Assembly (NCBI RefSeq): GCF_011762045.1
Contig: NZ_JAASQS010000008.1
Location: 62,001 to 126,000 of the forward strand
Direction: 5' to 3'
From: Rhizomicrobium electricum
GTDB lineage: Bacteria; Pseudomonadota; Alphaproteobacteria; Micropepsales; Micropepsaceae
Length of the DNA: 64,000 bases
Shown here: positions 8,303-16,915 of the stretch, piece after piece
Position numbering within the stretch: the stretch's first letter is position 1
Layout: the number at the start of each line of letters is the position of its first letter
Position numbers and translations under genes: made by a program
Notes under the pieces: generated by a model
The model's input: the letters and a program-made list of their open reading frames with translations, nothing else
What the model was told of the DNA's origin: nothing
Database searches by the model: none

Positions 8303-9187
8303 CTACGCGGGTATAAGCGCAACTTCACCTTCGGTTGCTGCGGTGGGATCAGCCACAGGCGTGGATGTTGCCCAGCGCAGAATCTCCAAATGTCCGCACC
8401 CATCTTCGACAAGGGCTGTGCAGCTTTCAACCCAGTCTCCGTCGTTAAGATACTGAATGGCGCCGATCTTGCGGATTTCGGCATGGTGGATATGGCCGCA
8501 GCAGACCCCGTCGACGCCTTTGGCCGCAGCGGCACGCGCCACGATTTCTTCGTAGCGGGAAACGTATTCGACAGCGTTCTTCACCACGCGCTTGAGGTGG
8601 GCTGACAGCGACCAGTACGGCAGTCCCGAACGCCGCCTGAAGTCGTGCAGCCGGTCGTTCAACGCCAGCGCGAGGGTGTAGGCGCGGTCGCCGATATGGG
8701 CGAGCCATTTGGCGTAGCCAATGACGGAATCGAACACGTCGCCGTGCAGCACCCACAGCTTCTTGCCGTCGGCGGTCTCGTGGATGGCCTCGGCCTTGAT
8801 CTCGATACCGGCCAGGGTACGGCCGACATAGCTCCGGAGGAATTCGTCGTGGTTGCCGGGGATGTAGACCACGCGGGTGCCGGTGTCGGCTTTTTTGAGG
8901 ATTTCGTGGACGACACGGGTCTGGTCCGCGGTCCAGTACCAGCGGCGCTTGAGCTGCCAGCCGTCGATGATGTCGCCGACCAGATAGAGGGTGTCGCAGG
9001 AGTTGACGGCCAGAAAGTCGGCCAGGAGCTCCGCTTTGCAGCCGCGGGTGCCGAGATGGACGTCGGAGAGAAAGATCGTGCGGTGTCGGCGCCCTATGGG
9101 GCCTGCCGAGTACCGGCCGGAGGCTCGGGGACGTCCCGCCTGCGGCAGTCGGAGGAACGCTAGTACATGCCAGTCGCGCACACCCAT
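8303..9187 (-). CDS. LpxH-like calcineurin-type metallophosphoesterase
   Basis: This 294-residue protein has the metallophosphoesterase motifs in order: LSDVHLG (metal ligands D42, H44), VGDIIDGWQ, GNHDEF, LHGDVFD and a late GHIH (CCGHIHHAE). The arrangement matches UDP-2,3-diacylglucosamine diphosphatase-like proteins, which cleave the nucleotide from lipid A precursors, although this subgroup often accompanies glycolipid glycosyltransferases and its substrate may differ. The start at 9187 is preferred over 9262 because AAGGAAA lies seven bases upstream. It is first in the minus-strand run that continues into the GT4 gene. Confidence 0.9.
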   Translation of the reverse strand: MGVRDWHVLAFLRLPQAGRPRASGRYSAGPIGRRHRTIFLSDVHLGTRGCKAELLADFLAVNSCDTLYLVGDIIDGWQLKRRWYWTADQTRVVHEILKKADTGTRVVYIPGNHDEFLRSYVGRTLAGIEIKAEAIHETADGKKLWVLHGDVFDSVIGYAKWLAHIGDRAYTLALALNDRLHDFRRRSGLPYWSLSAHLKRVVKNAVEYVSRYEEIVARAAAAKGVDGVCCGHIHHAEIRKIGAIQYLNDGDWVESCTALVEDGCGHLEILRWATSTPVADPTAATEGEVALIPA

Positions 9188-9399
9188 GGATCGTTTCCTT
9201 GCGAGTCGTTCGCTACGATTTGCGTACCCCCCGAACGCGAAGTTCTTTTTGCAGATGCACAACAGTGATGTGACTCAGCGGTCCCTGATTCCAGTCCGTA
9301 TAATACCGGTTCGCAAATATCGCAGTGCACAACGGTACGGCGCACCCTGCACAAGAGTTGGGCAAATGTGAAAACATTGTGACGTTACAATAGGTTCAA

Positions 9400-9550
9400 C
9401 ATCCGAAGTTACGCCAATCAGGACCTCAAAAGACCCTTGCAGACAGGCAGGCAGAAGTGCATATTGTTGCAGCGCGGTAGTTCCTACCGCGGCCCTTCCT
9501 GGGCGTTTCCTCCCTGAACTTGGCCGCTCCTCCGGGAGCGGCCTTTTTTC
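9400..9550 (+). ncRNA. Probable small RNA with anti-Shine-Dalgarno (CCTCCC) loop
   Basis: The 415-bp gap between two minus-strand genes contains a plus-strand series of RNA structures. There is an 8-bp hairpin (CGCGGTAG 9473-9480, CTACCGCG 9484-9491), a short GCCC/GGGC hairpin (9492-9504), the loop-like segment GTTTCCTCCCTGAACTT, and a 9-bp terminator (GGCCGCTCC/GGAGCGGCC, 9522-9543) followed by six Ts. An exposed CCUCCC before the terminator hairpin is characteristic of alphaproteobacterial trans-acting small RNAs of the alpha-r14/CCUCCUCCC type. The 5' end is not defined. No protein-coding frame is convincing here. Confidence 0.5.
9522..9550 (+). terminator. Intrinsic terminator of the probable small RNA
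   Basis: A perfect 9-bp stem with TCCG loop is followed by TTTTTTCTTT on the plus strand. Neither neighbouring protein gene runs in this direction. Confidence 0.85.
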
Positions 9551-9602
9551 TTTCCAGGCTGATGGTCGTCCGGCCAGGCGTCGCAAAAACTGCGATCGCC
9601 AG

Positions 9603-10481
9603 CTATTCCGCCGCCAGGCGGCGCGGACGCAATTGCGCGATGTCGAAGTTCAGTACCTGGCGCAGGGCGCCGGTGAGCCGTCCCTTGATCCCGGCAAAGC
9701 TCGCCGTCTTTTCGATCTGCTCTTCGTCGAGATAGAGCGCGCGGTTGAGTTCGATCTGCAGCGCATGCACACCGGTCTCGCGGCGGGCATAGAGGTGGGT
9801 GGTGAAGCCGCCTGCGTAGGGTGCATTGCGCGCGGTGGCGAACCCCTGGCTGGCAAAGGCCCGCTCGACATGGCGCGTCAGAGCCGCGGTGGCCGAAGTC
9901 CCGTGGCAATCGCCGAACACCAGTTCGGGTACCGCCGGCATCGATGGCATCGAATGGCAATCGATCACGACGGCACAGCCGAAGCGGGCGAGGGTTTGTT
10001 CGACGAGTGCAGCCAACGCTGTGTGATAGGGCCGGTAAAGGCGCTCCAGCCGCCATTCGGCCTCTTCGGTGGGAAGTCTGGCGCGATAGATTTCGACGCC
10101 GTCGCGAACGACCCGTGGAATTACGCCCAATCCGGCATGGACCCGCGGTCCCGGAGTTTCCATTGGGAGAGACAGGGGGCCCGCAAACATATCGGCATCA
10201 AGTTCGCCGGGGGCGCGGTTGGCATCGACATAGGCGCGCGGAAACCGGGCCGCGATCAACGGACAACCGAAACCTGCGACGCAGTCGAACAACTCGTCGA
10301 CATAGGCATCTTCCGATCGGCGCAGCGCCAAAGCGGACAAGGAACTTCTTGCGATAAAGCTTTCGGGATAGGTCCGGCCGGAATGGGGGGACGCGAAAAC
10401 GAACGGCAGCCGCTGCTCGTCCGGGCGGATGAGGCAGAAAGGGCCGGCTTCCAGCGCGGCAAGGACCGGGTCGGTTGTCAT
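9603..10481 (-). CDS. N-formylglutamate amidohydrolase family protein
   Basis: This 292-residue hydrolase shows family landmarks: FASPHSGRTYPE near the N-terminus, SEDAYVDELF, RAYVDANRAPGELD and VIDCHSMPSMP. Members deformylate N-formylglutamate at the end of some histidine pathways, but alphaproteobacteria often carry such a gene beside cpdR, as here, away from hut genes. The physiological substrate is therefore uncertain. ATG 10481 with AGGG seven bases upstream is preferred over GTG 10487. It diverges from cpdR, sharing a 164-bp promoter region. The histidine genes of this window lie 33 kb away and contain their own ureohydrolase. Confidence 0.88.
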   Translation of the reverse strand: MTTDPVLAALEAGPFCLIRPDEQRLPFVFASPHSGRTYPESFIARSSLSALALRRSEDAYVDELFDCVAGFGCPLIAARFPRAYVDANRAPGELDADMFAGPLSLPMETPGPRVHAGLGVIPRVVRDGVEIYRARLPTEEAEWRLERLYRPYHTALAALVEQTLARFGCAVVIDCHSMPSMPAVPELVFGDCHGTSATAALTRHVERAFASQGFATARNAPYAGGFTTHLYARRETGVHALQIELNRALYLDEEQIEKTASFAGIKGRLTGALRQVLNFDIAQLRPRRLAAE

Positions 10482-10586
10482 GTTCACGCCCTAGTGGACC
10501 ATTAACCCGGTGGGGCAATCAAGCGCAGGCTTGCGCTGCCGGTCTCGGTTAAGTGCTATCAGGACAAATGCTTGCCCGGCGCGACG

Positions 10587-10601
10587 TTAACCGGCATTTA
10601 C
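10587..10601 (+). promoter_or_regulatory. CtrA-like binding site upstream of cpdR
   Basis: TTAA-CCGGCAT-TTAC has the spacing of the CtrA box TTAA-N7-TTAA with one mismatch and ends 44 bp before the cpdR start. In Caulobacter, cpdR belongs to the CtrA regulon. The assignment rests on motif and context only. Confidence 0.45.
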
Positions 10602-10645
10602 GGGCTCGCAGTTATAAGCTTTAGTTTGGTCGGGCGAGGCGGCGT

Positions 10646-11005
10646 ATGGCGCACATCCTGTTGGTCGAAGACGACGAATCCTTGCGCAAGTTTCTGGCGC
10701 TGGCGTTGACGCGCGCCGGTCACGAAGTGGTCGATTACGGCGACGGCCACGAAGCGTGGGCCGTGCTGAAAGATGCCGACTTCGATCTGTTGCTGACCGA
10801 CATCGTGATGCCCGGTATGGACGGCATCGAGTTGGCCAAGCGCGCTGCGGAAAAAGACGCGGCGATGAAGATCATGTTCATCACCGGCTTCGCCGCGGTG
10901 GCTCTGCATCCCGCTTCTAATGCGCCCAAGCAAGCCAAGGTTCTGTCGAAGCCCTTCCACCTGCGAGAGATCGTGGCGGAAGTCGAGCGTATGATGGCGG
11001 CCTAA
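10646..11005 (+). CDS. cpdR: Single-domain response regulator CpdR
   Basis: This 119-residue stand-alone receiver domain has the acidic pair VEDDES at residues 8-12, phospho-acceptor D52 in LLTDIVMPGMDG, a conserved T/S in MFITGFA and a lysine in LSKPFHL. No output domain follows. Sequence and neighbourhood (amidohydrolase-family gene, tRNA-Val nearby) fit CpdR, which in its unphosphorylated form directs ClpXP to the pole and primes degradation of cell-cycle substrates. The protein ends in Ala-Ala, a plausible ClpX-recognised tail. GAGG lies seven bases before the ATG. A CtrA-like box precedes the gene. Confidence 0.9.
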   Translation: MAHILLVEDDESLRKFLALALTRAGHEVVDYGDGHEAWAVLKDADFDLLLTDIVMPGMDGIELAKRAAEKDAAMKIMFITGFAAVALHPASNAPKQAKVLSKPFHLREIVAEVERMMAA

Positions 11006-11217
11006 CCCCGCCAGCAGCACACCCGCGAAATTACATTACCGGTCGAACGCGAAGAAGGCTCGCCTTTGACGCGAACCTGCCGCAATCGCTCCGCAATGGA
11101 GCCGCGAACAACGCTCAGCCTTTTTCCTGTTCCGGCGAGAGAAACTCGCCTTTTGCGAGACTCCCGCAGGGACCATCAGAGAGCCCGCACGGCTCTTCAT
11201 GATTGGGGGAGGCAAGC

Positions 11218-11841
11218 ATGCAACACACGACACACGCCGCAACGGCTCAGGGGCGTTTCACCAAACGCGCCACGGGCTTTCTGTTGGCCGGCCTGCTGCA
11301 GGTCGGTTTCGTCTGGGCTCTCGTGGTTGGCTTGGACATCAAGGATTTGGTCAAACCGTTCACGCCGGCGATTGAGACCTTCTTCCCGAAAACCAAAATC
11401 AAGCCGGCGGATCCGCCGCCGAGCGATCCAACCGTTCGGTTGAAGGATATTGTGGTGCCGCCGCCGGATGTGGTGATTGATGGTCCGCCTCGGACAACGG
11501 CGCCGAACGGCATCTTCGCCGATATCCATCCCGGTGGAACGGCCGGTCCTGCCGACCATGGCCCGGTCAGCTTGGCCGCCACCCACACCATTCCGCCGTA
11601 CCCACCGCTGGATGTCCGGTTGGGCAACCAGGGAACCGTGGTGCTCCGACTGTTGGTCGGAACGGATGGACGGGTTCTGGATGCCAAGGTGGTCCGCACC
11701 AGCGGTTCCGAGAGCCTGGACCGGGCAGCTCAGGGCTGGGTGATGGCTCATTGGCGCTACCAGCCCGCGATCCGGGGCGGGGTGGCCGTCCAGGGTGCTG
11801 TCGATGTCGCGGTAAAGTTCGATCTTCGTAACGCCGGCTGA
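11218..11841 (+). CDS. TonB-family energy transducer
   Basis: This 207-residue protein has one N-terminal membrane helix (about residues 17-36), a proline- and charge-rich periplasmic stretch (KIKPADPPPSDPTVRLK, then VVPPPDVVIDGPP) and a C-terminal TonB domain (about 115-205) with IPPYPPLDVRLGNQGTVVL, VLDAKVVRTSGSESLD and HWRYQPA. Such proteins couple the proton motive force to outer-membrane receptors. The start at ATG 11218 is set by GGGGGAGG eight bases upstream; a TTG at 11203 is rejected. No exbB or exbD is adjacent, so it presumably uses motor proteins encoded elsewhere. Confidence 0.9.
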   Translation: MQHTTHAATAQGRFTKRATGFLLAGLLQVGFVWALVVGLDIKDLVKPFTPAIETFFPKTKIKPADPPPSDPTVRLKDIVVPPPDVVIDGPPRTTAPNGIFADIHPGGTAGPADHGPVSLAATHTIPPYPPLDVRLGNQGTVVLRLLVGTDGRVLDAKVVRTSGSESLDRAAQGWVMAHWRYQPAIRGGVAVQGAVDVAVKFDLRNAG

Positions 11842-11888
11842 CTTGCGTTTCCCGCCGGGCGGAGGCTATACACCCAGCCCCGTCTGGC

Positions 11889-11963
11889 GGGCGGTTAGCT
11901 CAGCGGGAGAGCACTACCTTGACATGGTAGGGGCCATAGGTTCGATCCCTATACCGCCCACCA
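11889..11963 (+). tRNA. tRNA-Val (anticodon GAC)
   Basis: A complete cloverleaf is visible: acceptor GGGCGGT (11889-11895) pairs with ACCGCCC (11953-11959), the D arm contains AGCTCAGCGGGAGAGC, the anticodon stem-loop CTACCTTGACATGGTAG places GAC at 11921-11923, and the T arm contains GGTTCGATCC. The 3' CCA is encoded (11961-11963). A GAC anticodon reads GUC/GUU valine codons. Its location just beyond cpdR fits known alphaproteobacterial gene order. Confidence 0.96.
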
Positions 11964-11980
11964 CCCCTTTTTAGGGGTGG
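11961..11980 (+). other. Hairpin overlapping the tRNA 3' end
   Basis: CCACCCC (11961-11967) and GGGGTGG (11974-11980) form a 7-bp stem with a T-rich loop directly after the tRNA. It could be a processing or termination signal, although no T tract follows the stem. Confidence 0.4.
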
Positions 11981-12327
11981 CCCTCCGGGCATAATTATCA
12001 GTCCATACCTAAGCCACTTTGGCAGCCCACACACCGATGCGCGGCTTGGCAGCGCCATAAAAATACCTAAAAATAAGATTTTTTTCCTTCGTCTGGTTGG
12101 AGTGCTCGCTTCTAGCGACTCAATTGCATCTTTGCGCGACAGTTTATCTAGCGTTTTCCTTGCGCATTGATCCGTAATACAAGTGCCGCGGTTTTCTGCG
12201 ACATAGGCCATGTCTGGTCGCAAATTTATTGCTGCCCCGCTGCGAGCAAGTATAGCTTCTGAGCCCTCGCTCATTGCCTCACGGGCCGAAGTTTGCTCCG
12301 GGCGCTGCGGGGTTGGGGAGAGATGGG
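11981..12327. other. Gene-free, relatively AT-rich stretch between tRNA-Val and the exopolysaccharide cluster
   Basis: About 350 bp without a supported gene. The part from about 11990 to 12200 is clearly richer in A and T than its surroundings (for example AAAAATACCTAAAAATAAG). A minus-strand frame crosses it but also runs through the tRNA and has no recognisable domain. It may hold the promoter of the cluster or be residual DNA at a tRNA-proximal junction. Confidence 0.5.
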
Positions 12328-13872
12328 GTGACCGAAGTTTTGCGGGGCTGGGAACCACGCGTTGAGGCAGGCGCGAGTCCTGTCGAATATACCGTCACCG
12401 GCTTCTCATCGCCGGCTTCAAAGCATCACCAGCAGATGGGGCATGATGCGGGCGAGCGGTCCACTTGGTCCCGCAGCTATGTCGCCGCGCGCGATTTGCA
12501 GTCACCGCTGCAGATGTTCTCCGACATTTTGTTTGTGCTTGCATGGAGCTTTATGGCGGGATTGCCGTTCGCGGCCGCCAAGGGAGATTTGCTGTTCGGC
12601 GCCGTCACCCACCTGTGGAACGGTCTGGTGATTGCTGTCGTCGCGCTGGTGCTTGAACGCGCTTTAGGGAGCACGGCCCCGACCGGCGTTACGACGTGCA
12701 CCTCGCGTGTTCGTCAAGCGTTCAAAGTCTGGACCTGCGCGCTGGCCGGGTTCCTGTTCTGCGAGTTTGCGCTCAAGGCCAGTGCTGAGGTGTCGCGCCT
12801 TTATCTGGTTTGCTTCTATGCGCCGGGGCTGATCGCCTTCGGCCTATGGCGGGCGCTGGGGGCGTCCCAGATCGCTCGTCTCAACAAAATGATGGGCGCG
12901 ACCAACGGCACGCTGGTTGTCGTGGGTGACCGGACCTACGCCACCGTGCGCGCCTTCCTTTATGAAATCGCCATGGGTCGAAGCAGCGTTGTCATGGTTC
13001 CGTTCAAGGCCGCCGTAACCGACGCGGAATGGCAGAAGGAGCACCAGCGGGTCGCGAACGACCTTTTCCGGGTCGTCCATAGTGCGAACGACCCTGCGGT
13101 TTATCTCTGTTCCTCGGGATTGCCGTTGCCACGGCTGGAAGCGCTCTGTCGCGATCTTTCTTCGGTACCGGTCGGCAGCTATGTCGTACCGGATCCGGCG
13201 ATTGCCGGGTTTGCCAGCAGTAGCGCATCGGTCATCGGTACCCGCGTTGCCTTCGAACTGCGCCGCCCGCCACTCAGCGATGCCCAGCGTCTGGCCAAGC
13301 GCGGGGTCGATTTGGCGTTGGGAGCCATAGCTCTTGTGCTGCTGGCGCCGGTAATGGTCGTTGCCGCGATCGCGCTGAAGCTTGATTCCGCCGGTCCGAT
13401 CTTTTTCCGCCAGATGCGCTCGGGCCAATCCGGGCGTCCGTTCCGCATTTTCAAATTCCGCACCATGAATGTGCTCGAAGACGGACCCGAGATCCGGCAG
13501 GCCGAGCGTGATGATCCCCGTGTGACGCGCGTCGGCCGTTTCCTGCGCGCGAGTTCGATCGACGAACTGCCGCAGCTCTTCAACGTTCTGCGCGGCGAAA
13601 TGAGTCTCGTCGGGCCGCGCCCGCATGCCGTTGCCCATGACGAGCGTTATGCCAAGCTGATCGCCAACTATGAGTTACGCCAGCAGGTCAAACCCGGTAT
13701 TACCGGGTGGGCCCAGATTCACGGTCTTCGCGGCGAGACCGCGCATGTCGAAGACATGAAACAGCGCGTTTCGTTCGATATCTGGTATGCCCTGAACGCC
13801 TCCTTGCTGCTGGATTTCGAGATCATGGCGCGGACCGTTTTCGAAGTGTGCCACTGGCGCAAGGCTTATTGA
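12328..13872 (+). CDS. Polyprenyl-phosphate sugar-1-phosphate transferase (WcaJ/ExoY type), starts the polysaccharide repeat unit
   Basis: The protein has about 514 residues. The N-terminal half has several membrane helices and a variable cytoplasmic region. From about residue 325 lies the bacterial sugar transferase domain: KRGVDLALG with a hydrophobic anchor, FRIFKFRTMN, SIDELPQLFNVLRGEMSLVGPRP and KPGITGWAQIHGLRG. Such enzymes transfer a hexose-1-phosphate from UDP-sugar to undecaprenyl phosphate, beginning an exopolysaccharide subunit. The start is uncertain: GTG 12328 has GGGGAGA upstream, ATG 12436 starts closer to the first helix, and the frame extends to TTG 12274. It is the first gene of the cluster; the sugar is not deducible. 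Confidence 0.9.
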   Translation: MTEVLRGWEPRVEAGASPVEYTVTGFSSPASKHHQQMGHDAGERSTWSRSYVAARDLQSPLQMFSDILFVLAWSFMAGLPFAAAKGDLLFGAVTHLWNGLVIAVVALVLERALGSTAPTGVTTCTSRVRQAFKVWTCALAGFLFCEFALKASAEVSRLYLVCFYAPGLIAFGLWRALGASQIARLNKMMGATNGTLVVVGDRTYATVRAFLYEIAMGRSSVVMVPFKAAVTDAEWQKEHQRVANDLFRVVHSANDPAVYLCSSGLPLPRLEALCRDLSSVPVGSYVVPDPAIAGFASSSASVIGTRVAFELRRPPLSDAQRLAKRGVDLALGAIALVLLAPVMVVAAIALKLDSAGPIFFRQMRSGQSGRPFRIFKFRTMNVLEDGPEIRQAERDDPRVTRVGRFLRASSIDELPQLFNVLRGEMSLVGPRPHAVAHDERYAKLIANYELRQQVKPGITGWAQIHGLRGETAHVEDMKQRVSFDIWYALNASLLLDFEIMARTVFEVCHWRKAY

Positions 13873-14070
13873 GGTCGCCAATGGTTGAGGCATTGCGGCG
13901 GCGGGGCTTGTTCGAGCGCTATTCGATTGAAGGGGTGTGCGGCATTGGCGCAGGCGCGGCCCGCAATGCTGGCGCCGGCGAATGAGTAGCTGCTGGCGGG
14001 AAGATAAGGCATAACGGGTGGAGGGCTCCACCCGTGTGGCGGTAGCGTGCATGGGGCAACTCGCGAGAAT

Positions 14071-16911
14071 ATGGGATTGGGCGGCATGAGACAGGCTTTG
14101 ATGCGGATATTGCCGGCAGCGGCGCTTGCAATGTTCGCGGTCATATCGGGGGCAGTGGCGCAGGACATCTCACCTGATCTGGTGCAATCAGTCCTCAAGA
14201 ATGCCTCTCCCGAACAGCGTGAGGAATTGAAGAAGCGCGGCTTCAACACGCCGGGCGCATCCCAGACACAGGGGCCGGTGGTGCTGGAACCTGCCGAACC
14301 GGCGCGCAAGGCGGGCACGACGGAACGCTCGCTGCTCGAGAAGGTGCTGTCGGAGCGCTCCGGCCATGCTTTGCGCCAGTTCGGTTACGACCAAGTGGGC
14401 GTCGGAGCCTCCGTTACCGTGCCCCAAACCGGCGCGGTGCAGGACGAGTATGTTCTGGGCCCCGGCGACAAGATCGACGTTACCCTGCGCGGTCAGGAGA
14501 ACAGCCAATACAGCCTGACGGTCGACCGCGGCGGCTCGCTGGCGTTACCCAAGACCGGGCCGGTGATGGCGGCGGGCAAGACCCTGGCGCAGTTCCGCAA
14601 GGATCTGAGTTCTGCGGTGCAGCGCGCCTATGTTTCGACCCAGACCTATGTTTCCGTCAGTGAATTGCGCCAAGTGACGGTCATGGTGGCTGGCGAAGTC
14701 GCCAATCCCGGCATGCGGCTTCTGACCGGCCTGTCCAATCCGCTCGATGCCGTTCTTTTGTCGGGCGGCGTCAAAAAGAGCGGCTCCTTGCGTGCCATCA
14801 AGCTGGTGCGGCAGGGCAAGACCATCACGGTGGACCTCTACGGTGTGCTGACCCGCCAGGCGGGCGCGCCGCTCGTGAACCTCCAAGACGGGGACCGCAT
14901 CCTGGTTCCGCCCATCGGTGCGACTGTGGCTGTGGCGGGCTACATCCGCCGTCCGGCGATTTACGAACTTCCCGCCGGGCGCGAGGCGATGAGCGCGCGC
15001 GAACTGACCGCGCTCGGCAGTGGCAATGTACTGCGGGGCTCGACCACGGCATCCGTTCTGCGCATCCTGCCCGATGGAAAGGCACGTTTCGTCGATGTCT
15101 CCGGGCAGCCGGGCGCATCGGTGCGGGATGGGGAAGTCCTGATCGTCAAGGCTGCGGTCGCCGTTTCGACCGGACGAGTACGGCTGGTCGGGGCGGTGCG
15201 CACGCCGGGCGATTTTGCCGTCGACAAATACCGCACCCTGCATTCCATTCTGTCGTCGAGCGAGACGCTGACGCCCGGAGCGTATGTGCTGTTCGGGTTC
15301 ATTGATCGCATCGATCCGCATACCCTTCAGCACGAAGCCGTTCCGTTCTCTCCGTTGCATGTGACGGAGGGCCGTGACGATGTGGCACTGGCCTCAGAAG
15401 ACACCGTCTACGTGCTGACGAGAGAAGCAATGCTGGATGTCCTGCATGGCGGCGAGCCGCAGCCCAAGGAACCAGCGGGTGCGAAAACGACCATTTTTGG
15501 CGAAGTTCCGCGTCCTGCGGATGCTCGCACGCCGGATCCTCGCGCGCCCGAAGCCCGTGGACAGAATTCTCGTACGTCAGAGCCTCGGAAGACAGATGTG
15601 CGCTCTGCGGACGCCCGCACATCGGATTCGCGAGCATCGGATGCCAATGCACCGTCGGACGAGCGTTCCTCGAATTCACGGGCGTCGGAGTCCCGGCGCT
15701 CGGAATCTCGTGCCAGGGAAATCGGCGCGGCGGGCGGCGAGTTCGATGCTATCGCATCGGACGAAGCCAAGCCGGCGGAGACCAAGACGCAAGCCGAGGT
15801 ACAACTCGAGGCTGCCAACGACGCGCTGGACGGAATTGGAGCGAAGACGCGCGAGTTGTTTGGGCCCAAGCTTAGCGATTATCCGGTCGGTTTAGGTGGC
15901 GCGCTGCAAAAGCCCGGCACCTATCTGATCGCCCCTGGAACGTCTCTGGCCGAAGCCCTGAAGGTTCTTGGTGGTCTCTCCGATGACGTCGATCTCACCA
16001 GCTTCGAGATGACCTCGATCATCATCGACAACCATACCGGCATCTCGCGGACCGACCGCCGATCCATTCCGGCGACACCCGACAAGCTCGCGTCGATCCT
16101 CTTGATGCCTTACGACCAGATCGATTTCGGGCGCGTTTATTCTGACCGTGACTCCGGCGGGGTCACCATCGAAGGACAGGTGCGCAGGCCGGGCCAATAT
16201 CCGATTCTCCGCAGCGAGCGGCTGTCGTCCGTGCTGCGGCGGGCCGGAGGGCTCACCGAAGTTGCCTATCCGTATGGCACCGTGTTCCTGCGCCAATCCG
16301 TTGCCGAGCAACAGTCCCAGCAACTCAAAAAGACCGCTTCCGACATTCGCAGCCAGCTGTTTGCGCTTCTGATGCGGCCGTCGTCGGCCGGATCGCCGAC
16401 ACCTTCGGCCGAAACTGTGGTGGCACTGCAGAACATGCTGACGGATGTGGAAAACCAGCCCGCGCTCGGACGCATCGCGATTCTCGGCGATCCCGACAAA
16501 TTCGCTCGCGACCCACAGAACGATCCGGTGCTGCAGACCGGTGACCGGATTTTCATCCCCAAGCAGCCCACCTCGGTCTCGGTTATGGGCGAGGTGATGA
16601 ATCCGGGGGCGTTCCCGCAGGATCCCAATCTCACAATCGACGACTACATCGAGCAGGCTGGCGGCTTTACGCAGTTTGCTGATGAAGGTCGGGTTATCGT
16701 CGTGCTGCCCGATGGGCGAGCTAGGGTCGAAGGGAGTACGTGGCTCTCCTTCGGTGGGCGCGGTGAACTGCCGCCAGGTTCGATGGTGGTGGTGTCGCGC
16801 GATGTCTCCGGCGTTTCGTTCCGGCAGTGGCTGATCGATTCGACACAGATATTTACTCAGCTGGCAACCACGGCCGCAGCGCTCGCCGTGCTTTCCACCA
16901 ACATGAAGTGA
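14071..16911 (+). CDS. Polysaccharide export outer-membrane protein with multiple SLBB domains (Wza-like)
   Basis: The product is about 946 residues with a Sec signal (MRILPAAALAMFAVISGAVA). A Poly_export domain follows (VLGPGDKIDVTLRGQ), then at least six SLBB-type units recognisable by VMVAGEVANPG, VAVAGYIRRPA, VRLVGAVRTPG, VGLGGALQKPG, VTIEGQVRRPG and VSVMGEVMNPG. It is far longer than Wza (about 380 residues) and should form the periplasm-spanning export channel. A tandem pentapeptide array occupies residues 482-547 between the third and fourth units. The C-terminal segment (ATTAAALAVLSTN) could insert in a membrane. ATG 14071 is chosen; ATG 14086 is equally plausible. Confidence 0.92.
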   Translation: MGLGGMRQALMRILPAAALAMFAVISGAVAQDISPDLVQSVLKNASPEQREELKKRGFNTPGASQTQGPVVLEPAEPARKAGTTERSLLEKVLSERSGHALRQFGYDQVGVGASVTVPQTGAVQDEYVLGPGDKIDVTLRGQENSQYSLTVDRGGSLALPKTGPVMAAGKTLAQFRKDLSSAVQRAYVSTQTYVSVSELRQVTVMVAGEVANPGMRLLTGLSNPLDAVLLSGGVKKSGSLRAIKLVRQGKTITVDLYGVLTRQAGAPLVNLQDGDRILVPPIGATVAVAGYIRRPAIYELPAGREAMSARELTALGSGNVLRGSTTASVLRILPDGKARFVDVSGQPGASVRDGEVLIVKAAVAVSTGRVRLVGAVRTPGDFAVDKYRTLHSILSSSETLTPGAYVLFGFIDRIDPHTLQHEAVPFSPLHVTEGRDDVALASEDTVYVLTREAMLDVLHGGEPQPKEPAGAKTTIFGEVPRPADARTPDPRAPEARGQNSRTSEPRKTDVRSADARTSDSRASDANAPSDERSSNSRASESRRSESRAREIGAAGGEFDAIASDEAKPAETKTQAEVQLEAANDALDGIGAKTRELFGPKLSDYPVGLGGALQKPGTYLIAPGTSLAEALKVLGGLSDDVDLTSFEMTSIIIDNHTGISRTDRRSIPATPDKLASILLMPYDQIDFGRVYSDRDSGGVTIEGQVRRPGQYPILRSERLSSVLRRAGGLTEVAYPYGTVFLRQSVAEQQSQQLKKTASDIRSQLFALLMRPSSAGSPTPSAETVVALQNMLTDVENQPALGRIAILGDPDKFARDPQNDPVLQTGDRIFIPKQPTSVSVMGEVMNPGAFPQDPNLTIDDYIEQAGGFTQFADEGRVIVVLPDGRARVEGSTWLSFGGRGELPPGSMVVVSRDVSGVSFRQWLIDSTQIFTQLATTAAALAVLSTNMK
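15514..15711 (+). repeat. In-frame pentapeptide repeat array inside the export protein
   Basis: About thirteen consecutive five-residue units end in arginine, with consensus [T/S/A]-[S/P/A]-[D/E/N]-x-R: TPDPR, APEAR, TSEPR, SADAR, TSDSR, SSNSR, ASESR, RSESR. One unit lacks the arginine and one has six residues. Codon use differs between units, so this is not a recent slippage product. Confidence 0.85.
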
Positions 16912-16915
16912 TGCC

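Noticed and set aside
8284..8535. N-terminal extension of the GT4 gene
   Set aside because: It lies inside the LpxH-like gene and encodes no conserved sequence; the GT-B fold starts after residue 20 of the shorter form.
9188..9602. Insertion sequence or transposase remnant in the gap
   Set aside because: No transposase-like frame and no terminal inverted repeats; the structures fit a small RNA better.
11900..12358. Minus-strand frame of 152 codons downstream of cpdR region
   Set aside because: It runs through the tRNA-Val gene on the opposite strand and has no recognisable domain or ribosome binding site.
15408..15869. Serine/alanine-rich minus-strand frame over the pentapeptide array
   Set aside because: It is the reverse complement of the repeat array, so it inherits repetitive composition; the plus-strand frame is continuous with SLBB domains on both sides.
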